A stretch of DNA of 19,282 nucleotides from an uncultured Eubacteriales bacterium (lineage in GTDB: Bacteria > Bacillota > Clostridia > Oscillospirales > Oscillospiraceae). Positions 1 to 8,900 of this stretch are shown piece after piece (position 1 is the first letter of the stretch; every line of letters begins with the position of its first letter). The stretch spans positions 1 to 19,282 of the forward strand of contig UQXI01000042.1 of the NCBI GenBank assembly GCA_900544975.1. The letters are read 5' to 3'. The position numbers and the translations under genes were made by a program. The notes under the pieces are model-generated. The model searched no databases and had not been told where the DNA came from. It worked only from the letters and a program-made list of their open reading frames with translations.

Positions 1-830
1 CCAATGGTGACGCAGTCTCGCCGGTACCGGTCCATCCACTGCTCCCGATGCTCCACCAGCGATCCATCCAGACGGCTCAGGGAGCGGATCATCTCCGCCG
101 CCAGGGTGTTCCGATCCACAGGCTTCCCAGTGAGCATGGTGAGAGAGCCGGCGATGTCCTGAATTTCCGGGGGAAAATCCGACAGCTTCTGGCCGCAGTT
201 GACGCCGGCGCCGACGACGGCGTATTGCACATGCCCGCTTTCGGCTTCCAGGGACAGCTCGGTCAAAATGCCGCACAGCTTCCGGCCTCCCGAGACCAGG
301 TCATTGGTCCACTTGATCCCAGGCCGGAGGCCGGAGGCGGCCTCTACGCCGTCGCACAGCACCTCTGCCACGGCGCAGGTGAGATGCATCAGCCGTTCCG
401 GTGGAGCATCCGGGCGGAGAATGACCGACAGATACACCCCCATCCCCGGGGGGGAGGAGAAGCCCCGGCCCAACCGGCCTCGACCACCGGTCTGACGTTC
501 GGCGATGACAACGGTCCCGGCCGGGGCGCCCTGGGCGGCCAGGGTCTTGGCCAGATTGTTGGTGGAATCCACACAATCCAACACCTGCACCAGGGACGCC
601 CAGGGGTGATCCTCCAACCGGGCGGAAATCTCCCGGAGGGACAGTCGGCCGGTGGGGGCATTCAGCCGGTAGCCCCGGTTGGGGGCGGAGTCGATGGTAT
701 AACCCTCTTTCCGCAGGGCTTCCACGGCTTTCCACACGGCCGCCCGGGAGACACCCAGGCGGTTACTCATCTCCTGGCCGGAGAGGTAGCCCGGTTCCCG
801 GCGCAGGAGCTCTAAAATCTGATCCTTCAT
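1..830 (-). CDS. birA: Biotin--[acetyl-CoA-carboxylase] ligase / biotin repressor BirA (3' end cut by window edge)
   Basis: The protein attaches biotin to the carrier domain of biotin-dependent carboxylases through biotinyl-5'-AMP. With an N-terminal winged helix it also usually represses biotin genes. I see 276 codons running off the window edge; family members of this bifunctional type are about 320-330 residues, so roughly 50 C-terminal residues are missing. Residues 1-60 form the helix-turn-helix (LSGQEMSNRLGVSRAAVWKA). The ligase core follows with DSTNN near 88-92, the ATP/biotin loop GRGRLGR at 116-122, KWTNDL at 173-178 and GRKLCGIL near 182-189. The start is the ATG at 830-828, preceded by AGGAGG about 7 nt upstream. 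It overlaps the tex stop codon (ATGA), so the two are probably cotranscribed and translationally coupled. The HTH domain predicts biotin-responsive DNA binding, but no operator was recognised here. Confidence 0.95.
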   Translation of the reverse strand, partial: MKDQILELLRREPGYLSGQEMSNRLGVSRAAVWKAVEALRKEGYTIDSAPNRGYRLNAPTGRLSLREISARLEDHPWASLVQVLDCVDSTNNLAKTLAAQGAPAGTVVIAERQTGGRGRLGRGFSSPPGMGVYLSVILRPDAPPERLMHLTCAVAEVLCDGVEAASGLRPGIKWTNDLVSGGRKLCGILTELSLEAESGHVQYAVVGAGVNCGQKLSDFPPEIQDIAGSLTMLTGKPVDRNTLAAEMIRSLSRLDGSLVEHREQWMDRYRRDCVTI

Positions 831-2977
831 GTTTGCGCCTCCTTTGGCAGGTTTTTCATGGTGAGGCTGATGCGCCCCCGCTTCTCATCCACCTCCAGGA
901 CTGCCACCTCCACGGTGTCGCCAACACGCACCACTTGGGATGGGTGGCGAATGAACCGGTCGGTCACTTGTGAAATGTGGACCAGACCATCCTGGTGGAC
1001 GCCGATGTCCACAAACACCCCAAAATCAATGACGTTGCGCACCGTCCCCGTAAGGACCATCCCCGGCTTCAGGTCCTGGACGGTCATGACATCCCGACGG
1101 AATACCGGAGGGGGCAGATCCTCTCTGGGATCGCGGCCCGGCTTTTCCAGCTCCCGGGCCATATCCTGGAGGGTGGGAATTCCCACGCCGCAGGCGGCTG
1201 CGGCTTGTTCCCAACCCAGGGCCTCCACCTTTTGAGAAAGACCTGCCAGGCGCCCTCCCTTGGGAAGACCCAGCAGCTGCAGCAGCTGCTCTGCCGCCGG
1301 GTAGGATTCGGGGTGGACGCCGGTGTGGTCCAGTAGCTCCCGGCTCTCCGGCACCCGCAGGAAGCCGGCACACTGCTGGAAGGCCTTGGGACCCAGCTTA
1401 GGCACCTTCAGGAGCTGCTTCCGGCTGGAAAAGGGGCCGTGTTCCTCCCGGTAGGCCACGATGTTTTTGGCTGTGGCGCCGTTCAAACCGGCCACCTGGC
1501 GCAGGAGGCTGGGGGAGGCCGTGTTGACGTCCACTCCTACGGCGTTGACGCAGTCTTCCACCACGGCTTCCAGGGCCTCTGCCAGCCGTTTTTGGGGCAT
1601 ATCGTGCTGATACTGGCCCACGCCAATGGCCTGGGGCTCAATTTTCACCAGCTCCGCCAGAGGATCCTGAAGCCGCCGGGCGATGGAGATGGCCGAGCGG
1701 AGATTCACATCGTATTCCGGAAATTCCTCTGCCGCCAGGGGGGAGGCGGAGTACACCGAGGCCCCAGCCTCGTTGACAATCATATAAGAAACCTCGGGGG
1801 CTTGCCGGAGCATGGCGGCAGTCATCTCCTCGGTCTCCCGGGAGGCGGTGCCGTTGCCAATGGCGATGTGCCGCACGTGATGGGTGCGGATGAGGGTCAG
1901 GAGCCGTTCCTGCGCCTCTTCTTTTTTTCGCTGGGAGAGGGTGGGGTATACCACCGCCGTGTCCAGCACCCGGCCGGTGGGGTCCACCACCGCCACCTTG
2001 CATCCGTTCCGATAGCCCGGATCCAGCCCCATAGTGACAGCTCCCTTCACAGGCGGCTGGAGAAGCAGTGGCTTCAGATTCAGGGAGAAGTTCCCCATGG
2101 CCCCTTCTGCGGCCCGGCTGGTGAGGTCATTTCGCAGCTCCCGCTCTGCCGCCGGGGCGATCAGTCGGGCATAGGCGTCTTCTGCCGCGGCTTTTACGAA
2201 GGAAGATACCGTCTTCCCCGGCCGGAGGGCGTGGCGGCACACCAGGGCAGACCCTTCCGCCCCGGGCAGATCCACCGAGAGCTTCAAAAAGCCCTCCTTC
2301 TCCCCTCGGTTCAGGGCCAGAATCTGGTGCCCCTGAAGTTTGGCAACTGGGCAGGAGAAGTCGTAGTACAGGCGGTACACGCTGTCCTGTTCCGGATTGG
2401 CTGCCCGGGAGGCGAGGACGGCCCGGCGGGCCATCCGCTGCCGCAGCTCCTTGCGAATGGCTGCATCGTCGGAGATTTCCTCTGCCAGAATGTCAGAGGC
2501 GCCGGCCAGGGCATCGTCTATGGTATCCACCCCCAGGGACGGGTTCACATAGTTCTGGGCCAGGGTGGCCGGGTCCCGGCCATCCTGCTTCCAGAGGGCT
2601 TCCGCCAGAGGCGTCAGTCCCTTTTCCCGGGCCATGGTGGCCCGGGTCCGTCGCTTGGGGCGGTAGGGCCGGTAGAGATCCTCCACCTCCGCCAGGGTGC
2701 TGGCGGCTTCCACAGCTTGCCGGAGGGCGGGAGTCAGGTTTCCCTGGCTTTCGATGGCGCGGAGCACCTCTTCCCGCCGCTCCTGGAGGCTGCGCAGATA
2801 TCGCAATTTGGTTTCCAGGGTTCGCAGGGTGGTGTCATCCATACCCCCGTGGAGCTCTTTGCGGTAGCGGGCGATGAAGGGGATGGTGTTGCCCTCATCC
2901 AAAAGCGCCACCACCTGTTCCACATATCGTTGGTTCTGCCCCAATTCCTGGGCCAGAGTGGTGATTATGGCATCCAT
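827..2977 (-). CDS. tex: Tex-family S1 RNA-binding protein (transcription accessory protein)
   Basis: Tex is a cytoplasmic nucleic-acid-binding protein, homologous to the core of eukaryotic Spt6 and thought to act with transcription. The 716-residue product has the normal family length. In order: an N-terminal helical Tex region with the hallmark IPFIARYRKE near residue 35; a YqgF/RNase H-like domain near 310-445 starting at MGLDPGYRNG; a helix-hairpin-helix region near 480-540 (VNTASPSLLRQVAGL, VPKLGPKAFQQCAG); and a C-terminal S1 domain near 635-705 (GTVRNVIDFGVFVDIG, DGLVHISQV). I chose the ATG at 2977 because AGGAAAGGA lies 8-9 nt upstream. The longer frame from 3016 adds 13 residues atypical of the family and has no better ribosome site. 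The promoter at 3046-3073 points into it, and its TGA overlaps the birA start. Confidence 0.96.
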   Translation of the reverse strand: MDAIITTLAQELGQNQRYVEQVVALLDEGNTIPFIARYRKELHGGMDDTTLRTLETKLRYLRSLQERREEVLRAIESQGNLTPALRQAVEAASTLAEVEDLYRPYRPKRRTRATMAREKGLTPLAEALWKQDGRDPATLAQNYVNPSLGVDTIDDALAGASDILAEEISDDAAIRKELRQRMARRAVLASRAANPEQDSVYRLYYDFSCPVAKLQGHQILALNRGEKEGFLKLSVDLPGAEGSALVCRHALRPGKTVSSFVKAAAEDAYARLIAPAAERELRNDLTSRAAEGAMGNFSLNLKPLLLQPPVKGAVTMGLDPGYRNGCKVAVVDPTGRVLDTAVVYPTLSQRKKEEAQERLLTLIRTHHVRHIAIGNGTASRETEEMTAAMLRQAPEVSYMIVNEAGASVYSASPLAAEEFPEYDVNLRSAISIARRLQDPLAELVKIEPQAIGVGQYQHDMPQKRLAEALEAVVEDCVNAVGVDVNTASPSLLRQVAGLNGATAKNIVAYREEHGPFSSRKQLLKVPKLGPKAFQQCAGFLRVPESRELLDHTGVHPESYPAAEQLLQLLGLPKGGRLAGLSQKVEALGWEQAAAACGVGIPTLQDMARELEKPGRDPREDLPPPVFRRDVMTVQDLKPGMVLTGTVRNVIDFGVFVDIGVHQDGLVHISQVTDRFIRHPSQVVRVGDTVEVAVLEVDEKRGRISLTMKNLPKEAQT

Positions 2978-3045
2978 AGTTGCATCCTTTCCTCTGCGCG
3001 CCCCGAACATTTCCAAGGTGGCAGAGTGGTTCTGATGTTCTTTTC

Positions 3046-3073
3046 ATTGTACCACAAAACCGAAAACTGGCAA
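3046..3073 (-). promoter_or_regulatory. Sigma-A-type promoter for tex-birA
   Basis: Read on the minus strand, TTGCCA (3073-3068, 5 of 6 to TTGACA) is separated by 16 nt from TACAAT (3051-3046, 5 of 6 to TATAAT). The -10 box is preceded by TGG, giving an extended -10. It lies about 70 nt upstream of the tex start codon and faces it, with no competing gene between. Confidence 0.6.
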
Positions 3074-3304
3074 GCCCAAAAGTCCTTGGGAGTCATGGGA
3101 AAGGCTCCAAAACCGGCCAATTTTCTCTCCCTTGTGAGAAAGAGAGGGGGAGACCGGCATCTGGTGGAACGCCCCAAAATGTTGTGTTCAAGTGTCTCAC
3201 TTGCGCTGTGACAGTTTTCCCAAATAAAATGCAAAATGGGTCTTGATTTTCTCACAATCCTATGCTATCGTATACCCAGAATGAACCTGCAAAAAATGCA
3301 GGAA
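3074..3304. other. Intergenic stretch with no gene recognised
   Basis: This stretch is upstream of the tex promoter and AT-richer than its surroundings. The short open frames crossing it have no ribosome site, no recognisable product and mutually conflicting frames. A TTGATT/TATCGT pair at 3243-3271 on the plus strand has 17-nt spacing but is a weak promoter match. A small hairpin, CCTGC/GCAGG, lies at 3286-3302. Confidence 0.5.
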
Positions 3305-3389
3305 GAGGGCTGGCGTTACTGCGGCAATAGCAGCTCTCCCGCGTCACGGCGTGGTTTCGTGGGGGGAGCCCCACGGCGCAGACGGGGAG
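3305..3389. repeat. GC-rich inverted-repeat element next to the transposase remnant
   Basis: Three helices can be drawn. One is 3305-3312 with 3331-3338 (GAGGGCTG/CAGCTCTC, 8 bp including one G-T). The second is a long outer helix, 3336-3345 with 3381-3389 (CTCCC-G-CGTC/GACGGGGAG, 9 bp with one bulge). The third is a perfect inner hairpin, CGTGGGG (3358-3364) with CCCCACG (3369-3375) around a GGAG loop. The first two helices share 3336-3338 and exclude each other. The composition differs from the AT-rich flanks, and the recognisable transposase frame stops at its border. It could be a MITE or REP-like intergenic repeat or a structured RNA; I do not recognise a known riboswitch. Confidence 0.4.
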
Positions 3390-3393
3390 ACTT

Positions 3394-3612
3394 TTGGAGC
3401 TTAATTTTTTCAGGAAAATCCACTTTTAAGCCCAATTTATCCTGGACTTCCTGTACAAAAGTTGCACGATACCCGACGTCCGCGCAGAAGCCTCTTATGG
3501 TTGGATACTCTTCCAGAGCCTATTTAGCAGGACGAATTCCCGATTTTGTATCGTGAATCTTTGCCGCATGAACTACAACTTTCAGCAGGTTCCCCTTCGC
3601 GCGTCGGCGCGG
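3394..3612 (-). pseudogene. IS5-type DDE transposase remnant with in-frame stop
   Basis: Minus-strand translation from 3609 reads RRRAKGNLLKVVVHAAK, then IHDTKSGIRPAK, a TAG stop at 3522-3520, then ALEEYPTIRGFCADVGYR, ATFVQEVQDKLGLKV and DFPEKIKLQ. This matches the middle-to-late catalytic region of IS5-group transposases as I know the family (pattern GNLL-VVVHAA-IHD, then CADAGYRGTFV). The N-terminal part, the terminal WRVERTFAW-type block and any terminal inverted repeats are not visible. After the Q codon at 3396-3394 the frame continues into a GC-rich element with unrelated residues and stops at 3318-3316. It is a decayed fragment with no coding capacity, lying between the tex promoter and the surface operon. 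Confidence 0.7.
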
Positions 3613-3723
3613 CTTCATTTCTGGATCTAACTGCAAGGCGGCGCAAATGGCCCAGCTCCGTCTGGCGGTGTGATCGTGTATCTATTTTGGATGCACAGTT
3701 TTTATTACACAAAGGAGGAAACA

Positions 3724-5943
3724 GTGAAAATGAGAAACAGGACAACGCGCTTTATCTCCCTCTTGCTGGCTCTGGTTATGGTCTTTTCCCTGACCCTAAC
3801 TGGCTATGCGGCCGAGAGGACGCCCTTGCTGGCTCTCCATGGGGACGGCAAGGAACCTGCGCTGGGCGGCAGGGTCACAGTCTGTGTGGACACCACGGTG
3901 GACGCTGTGGTGGCCGATGGAAAGCTGACCATTCGCTATGACAGCCAGAAGCTACAATTTCTGTCTGCCAAAGCCGGGGAGGCCTGGCGGGATGACACTG
4001 ACCTGAGCTTGCAGGTCAACAGCAGCGAGGCGGGCAGGCTGGTGCTTGCCTTTGCCGGCGAGGAGCCTGCCATGGTCGGTACTGTGATTGACTTGTCCTT
4101 CCAGGCCATGGCCGAAGGCGCCTCCGCTGTGATGGTGACAGAGGCGGGCAGCTATGTCACTGGTGCGGAGCACTATACGCTGGAGGCCCGGACTGTTGTG
4201 GAGGTGGGTGGCCACAACTGGAGCCAGTGGCGGGTGAGCAAAGCCGCCACTTGCACCGAGCCTGGCGAAGAGTTCCGGACCTGCCTGGGCTGCGGCGAGG
4301 TGGAGAAGCGGACCATTCCCGCCACTGGCCACCAGTGGGGAGACTGGACTGTGACCAAGGCCGCCACCTGCACCGAGCCTGGCGAGAAGACCCGGACCTG
4401 CACCCTGTGCAATGAGGAGGAGACCCAGGTCATCCCTGCCAACGGCGCTCACAGCTGGGGTGAATGGAAGACCATTCAAGAGGCCACCTGCACCACCAAC
4501 GGCGTTCAGGAGCGGGAATGCTCCCTCTGCCATGAAAAGGAGACCAAGCTGATTCTGGAGCTGGGCCATTCCTACGCCGAAGAGGTAGTGAAGCCCACCT
4601 GTGACCAGCCCGGCTACACGGTCTATACCTGCACCCGTTGCGGCCACAGCTATGTGGACATGGACAGCATCGTGGAGGCCCTGGGCCATGCCTATGACAA
4701 AGAGGTGACGGCCCCCACCCACGACAAGATGGGCTACACCACCTATACCTGCACCCGTTGCGGCCACAGCTACGTGTCCGACTACACCGACGCCTTGGGC
4801 CACGAGTACACCCAAAAGGTGACGAAGGAGCCCACTTGCACCGAAGAGGGCGTCATGACCTTCACCTGCTCCTGTGGCAAGACCTACACCGAGTCCATCC
4901 CCAAAAAGGAGCACAGCTATGAGGCGAAAGTGACAGAGCCGGACTGCACCCATATGGGTTACACCACCCATACCTGCACCGTCTGCGGCCACAGCTATCA
5001 GGATTCCTTTGTGGACGCTCTGGGCCACGACTGCGAGGCAAAAACCGTAGCGGCTACCTGCACAGACTATGGCTACACCGAGCATGTCTGTAGGCACTGC
5101 GATTACCAGTACATCAGTGAGATTACCCAGCCTTTGGGCCACAAGGGTGAGATTGTGAACGCCAAGGACGCCACCTGCACCGAAGACGGCTACACAGGCG
5201 ACCTGGTCTGCTCTGTCTGCGGCGAGGTTTTGCAGAAGGGCGAGGTCATTCCCAAAAGCCACACCTGGTCCGACTGGACCGTGACCCGGGAGCCAACATG
5301 CTTCCAGGAGGGCGAGCGGACCCGGACCTGCACCGTCTGCGGCGAGAAGGAGCGGGAAGCTCTACCTGCCAATGAAGACCATTGCCCCTCCAAGGTGTTT
5401 TCCGATGTAGACACCAGCCTTTGGTATCATGAGGGCGTGGACTATGTGGTGCGTAATAAGCTGATGATTGGCGTATCCGAGACCCTGTTCCACCCCAACC
5501 ACAACCTGACCCGGGGCCAGCTGATGTTGATCCTGTACCGCATGGCCGAATCTCCTGAGGTGGACGGGAAGTCGCCCTTTACCGATGTGGCCGAGGGCCA
5601 GTTCTATAGCGACGCCGTGGCCTGGGCCTACGAGCATGAAATTGCCCAGGGCATGTCTGACACCCGGTTTGTCCCCAACGCCCCTGTGACCCGGGAGCAG
5701 CTGGTGACCTTCCTGTACCGCTATGCCAAGCTTCAGGGTGTGGATACCACCAATCAGGGTAGCCTGGATGGGTTTGTGGATGCGGGCACGGTCAGCTCCT
5801 TCGCCCAGGAGGCGATGACTTGGGCTGTGGCCACGGAGTTGATACTCGGCATGGGCAACCAGTATTTGGAGCCCAAGGCCAGCTCCTCCCGCGGACAGAT
5901 TGCAACAGTGGTGGAACGGTTTGAAACCGTCCATCTGGCTTGA
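3724..5943 (+). CDS. Secreted SLH-anchored protein with cohesin-like domain and ten Cys/His repeats
   Basis: This is a 739-residue predicted cell-surface protein. Residues 1-30 are a signal peptide (hydrophobic FISLLLALVMVFSLTLTGYA). Residues about 31-160 resemble a cohesin-type beta-sandwich (GGRVTVCVDTTVDAVV, LTIRYDSQKLQFLSAKAG, TVIDLSFQAMAEG). Residues about 162-550 are ten tandem units of about 39-40 residues with the pattern GHxW/Y...C...G...C-x2-C(G); the invariant Cys and His suggest metal binding. Residues about 556-737 are three SLH domains (FSDVDTSLWYHEGVDYV, FTDVAEGQFYSDAVAWA, LDGFVDAGTVSSFAQEA) that bind secondary wall polymer. AAAGGAGG at 3711-3718 favours GTG 3724 (5 nt away); ATG 3730 (11 nt away) is the alternative. 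The dockerin-bearing protease begins 20 nt downstream, so this protein probably serves as its anchor. The cohesin call is by pattern, not by search. Confidence 0.85.
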   Translation: MKMRNRTTRFISLLLALVMVFSLTLTGYAAERTPLLALHGDGKEPALGGRVTVCVDTTVDAVVADGKLTIRYDSQKLQFLSAKAGEAWRDDTDLSLQVNSSEAGRLVLAFAGEEPAMVGTVIDLSFQAMAEGASAVMVTEAGSYVTGAEHYTLEARTVVEVGGHNWSQWRVSKAATCTEPGEEFRTCLGCGEVEKRTIPATGHQWGDWTVTKAATCTEPGEKTRTCTLCNEEETQVIPANGAHSWGEWKTIQEATCTTNGVQERECSLCHEKETKLILELGHSYAEEVVKPTCDQPGYTVYTCTRCGHSYVDMDSIVEALGHAYDKEVTAPTHDKMGYTTYTCTRCGHSYVSDYTDALGHEYTQKVTKEPTCTEEGVMTFTCSCGKTYTESIPKKEHSYEAKVTEPDCTHMGYTTHTCTVCGHSYQDSFVDALGHDCEAKTVAATCTDYGYTEHVCRHCDYQYISEITQPLGHKGEIVNAKDATCTEDGYTGDLVCSVCGEVLQKGEVIPKSHTWSDWTVTREPTCFQEGERTRTCTVCGEKEREALPANEDHCPSKVFSDVDTSLWYHEGVDYVVRNKLMIGVSETLFHPNHNLTRGQLMLILYRMAESPEVDGKSPFTDVAEGQFYSDAVAWAYEHEIAQGMSDTRFVPNAPVTREQLVTFLYRYAKLQGVDTTNQGSLDGFVDAGTVSSFAQEAMTWAVATELILGMGNQYLEPKASSSRGQIATVVERFETVHLA

Positions 5944-5963
5944 GAAAGGCAGGTGCAAACAAC

Positions 5964-8900
5964 ATGAAAAAAAGATTCCTGTCTCTATTTTTGGCGTTGG
6001 CCCTTCTCCTGACTGGGATTCCCATGGCGACGGCTGCAGGCAGCGGCTTTGCCGGGGAAACGGCGCCCCAGGTTTTGGAAGACGGCGGCCCAGTCAAGCT
6101 GCCTGTAGACACCCTGGAGGAGTCCCAGGGCTTTGCACAGGCCGATCCGGATCAGCCGGAGACGGCGGAGCCGAAAATTGTACATAATGCCTCCGACCGG
6201 TTTTCGGAGACCGGCGCTGCAGCCCAGCCTGCCGCAGAGGATCTGGTGAATTTCGTCGTAGTGATGAAAGACCGTTCTCTGTTGGCTGCCGGGTTCTCCG
6301 CGGAGGACATTGCCGCGCAGACAGCTTCGGTTGCCAGCTATCAGAGCAAGCAGCTGGCTGGCATTGAGAGCTTGAAGACCAGCCTCACCAAGCGCTTTGG
6401 GGAGGACGAGGGCTTCCAGCTGGGCTTTACTTATACCATTGGTACCACGGGCCTGTCGGTGACCACCCAGTACGGCAACAAGGCCGCCCTGGAGACGATG
6501 CCGGGTGTGGACTACGTGTATGTGGCTCCCACCTTCCAGCTGCCCGAGGATTACAGCCTGGATACCGGCGATGCGTATCAGCCCATGACCAACAACGCCA
6601 CCACCATGATCGGCGCTGATGTGGTCAATGAGACCGGCTTCACCGGCAAGGGCATGAAAATTGCCATCTTGGATACGGGCATTGTGGTGAATCATCCCAG
6701 CTTTGCCGCCCTGCCTGAGGACAAGCTGACGGAAGATTCCATGACCCAAGAGAGCGTGGATGCAATCTGGGATACCCTGAATGCCTCCCAGACCTACTTC
6801 CGCAACAGCTCCTATTACAACTCCAAGCTGCCCTTCATCTTCAACTATGACGGGCTGAACTTTGATGTGTCCCACGCCACAGCGGGCCATGACCACGGCA
6901 CCCACGTTGCCGGTATTGCCGCCGCCAACAAGACGGATTCCACCAGCGTGGTGGGCGTGGCTCCGGATGCACAGCTGGTGGTGATGCAGGTCTTCAGCCG
7001 GGGCGGTGGCGCCAACTGGACCACCATTCTGGCAGCGCTGGAAGACTGCGTCCGCCTGGATGTGGATGCTGCCAACCTGTCTCTGGGTTCAGGCGCGGGC
7101 TTTACCACCTCTGGCGACAAGGCCATGCTGGAGGTTCTGAACCGCTTTGCCGAGACGGATATTGAGATCCTGATCGCGGCCGGCAACGACACCAACAACG
7201 CCTATATGAACCTCACTGGTCTGAACATGTCCAAGGCGGGCAACCCGGACACAGGCCTGGTGGGAACGCCCAGTACATACCATACGGCGCTGTCGGTGGC
7301 CTCCGTGGAAAATGACGGCGCGGATCAGCTGTACTTCACAGTCCATGACCGACAGATCGGTTATGTGGATACGGCAGTGACTGCTATGGTGAAGTTCCTG
7401 CGGAATTTCCAGGACCAGACGTTGGAGTTTGTGGTAGTGCCTGGCTATGGCGTCATGAGCGACTACGAGGGCCTGGATGTGACTGGCAAGGTGGCTGTGG
7501 TCTCCCGTGGCGGCGGCTCTGAGGCTACCTTCCCTGTGAAGCAAGCGGCTGCACAGGCAGCTGGCGCCATTGCCTGTGTGGTGTATAACAATGTACCTGG
7601 CGTTTTGAACATGCAGATCAACGACTTCCAGGGGGCAATTCCCTGCATCTCCATTTCCCAGGCCGACGGTCTGTTCCTGAAGGAGCTGGGCACGGGTTCC
7701 CTCAAGGTGTGCAATGGCGACCTGATCCGGGTGAAGATGGACCGGATGGTCAGCGACTTCTCCTCCTGGGGCGTGGCCCCCGACCTGACCCTGAAGCCGG
7801 AAATCGCCGGTGTGGGCGGCGGCATTTACTCCTCCAGAGATCCTTCTATTGCCGGCTCCAGCTATGGCTCCATGAGCGGCACTTCCATGGCCACACCCCA
7901 GGTGACCGGCGCCATGGCGGTCCTGGTGCAGTATCTGCGCAGTAGCTACGACTACACAGAGGCGGAGCTGCGTCAGGTGGCGGCCAATCTGATGATGAGT
8001 ACGGCCAATCCTGTGATGTTTGACCAAGATCGGGAGTACTCCCCCCGGGCCCAGGGCGCCGGTCTGGTGGATCTGGTGAAGGCCACCACGTCTCAGGCCT
8101 ACCTGACCAGCCGGGAGGTGCAGGAGGGCCGGCCCAAGGGCCAGTTCGGAGATGATGACGAGAAGACCGGCGTATATGAGTTCGGCTTTGAGATCAACAA
8201 CATGTCCTCCGAGCAAGATCTCACCTACACCTTTGACAGCTCTGTCCTCACAGAGAGCCTGTACAATGGCGCGTACATTCAGGGCGTTCCCTATGGTCTG
8301 GACGCCAATGTGGAAATCTTCCGCGGTGTGGTTTCCAATGTGATGAAGTATGACTTCAACGACGACGGTGTGATCACCACAGCCGATGCCCGGGTGCTTC
8401 TGCGGCACCTGAACGGCAAGGAGCCCCTGGCCGATGGGAACCTCCACCTGGCCTATGTGGATGTGAACGGCGACGGCAAGCAGGATATGGCCGATGTGGA
8501 CATGATCCTGGCCTACTGCGCAGAGCTGGAGGTCCCTGTGGATCTACTGGCCAAGGCGGAGGTCACTGAAGAAGACGCCGTCACCCAGGTGACCGTGGCT
8601 GCCGGTGAGACTGTGGCCCTGACTGCCCGCATCACCCTGGCTGATGGGGACAAGCAGTACATGGATGACTCCTTCCCCAATGGCATGTTTGTAGAGGGCT
8701 TCCTCTACGCCAAGAGCTCCGAGGAAGACGGCGTGGACCTGAGCATGCCCTTTGTGGGCTTCTACGGCAACTGGTCCGATGCACCGGTGTTTGACGAACC
8801 GGATGAGACAGAGGCTAGCCTCTACCCGCGCAGGGTCTTCACCAACCGGGCGATGATTGGCACTAACCCCTATCTCCGGGGTGGCAAGGCTGGTGATCAG

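Noticed and set aside
48..815. Long plus-strand open frame opposite birA.
   Set aside because: It is a shadow of the birA reading frame in GC-rich DNA; the minus strand has full BirA motifs.
3243..3271. Possible plus-strand promoter TTGATT-17-TATCGT for the SLH/cohesin operon.
   Set aside because: Each box matches only 4 of 6, and the resulting leader would run about 450 nt across IS debris. No convincing promoter closer to 3724 was found either, so the operon promoter is left unassigned.
3284..3395. Check of the GC-rich element against known riboswitch cores (c-di-GMP I/II, c-di-AMP, cobalamin, SAM, glycine, lysine) and SRP, 6S or tmRNA.
   Set aside because: None of the conserved core strings I know for these families is present.
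3281..3556. Small plus-strand open frame of about 91 codons from ATG 3281.
   Set aside because: It has no ribosome site, an Arg/Ser-rich product without known pattern, and it is antisense to the transposase remnant.
3459..3581. Inverted repeats CACGATAC (3465-3472) / GTATCGTG (3548-3555) and AAGTTG (3459-3464) / CAACTT (3576-3581), first read as a large structured leader RNA.
   Set aside because: Both arms fall inside the decoded transposase remnant, where the bases are explained by old coding sequence. The 75-nt loop and 20-nt insertion make the pairing weak.
3952..5262. A 436-codon minus-strand open frame opposite the Cys/His repeats.
   Set aside because: Its repetitive Gly/Val/Ala content mirrors the tandem repeats on the plus strand; no start context or domain.
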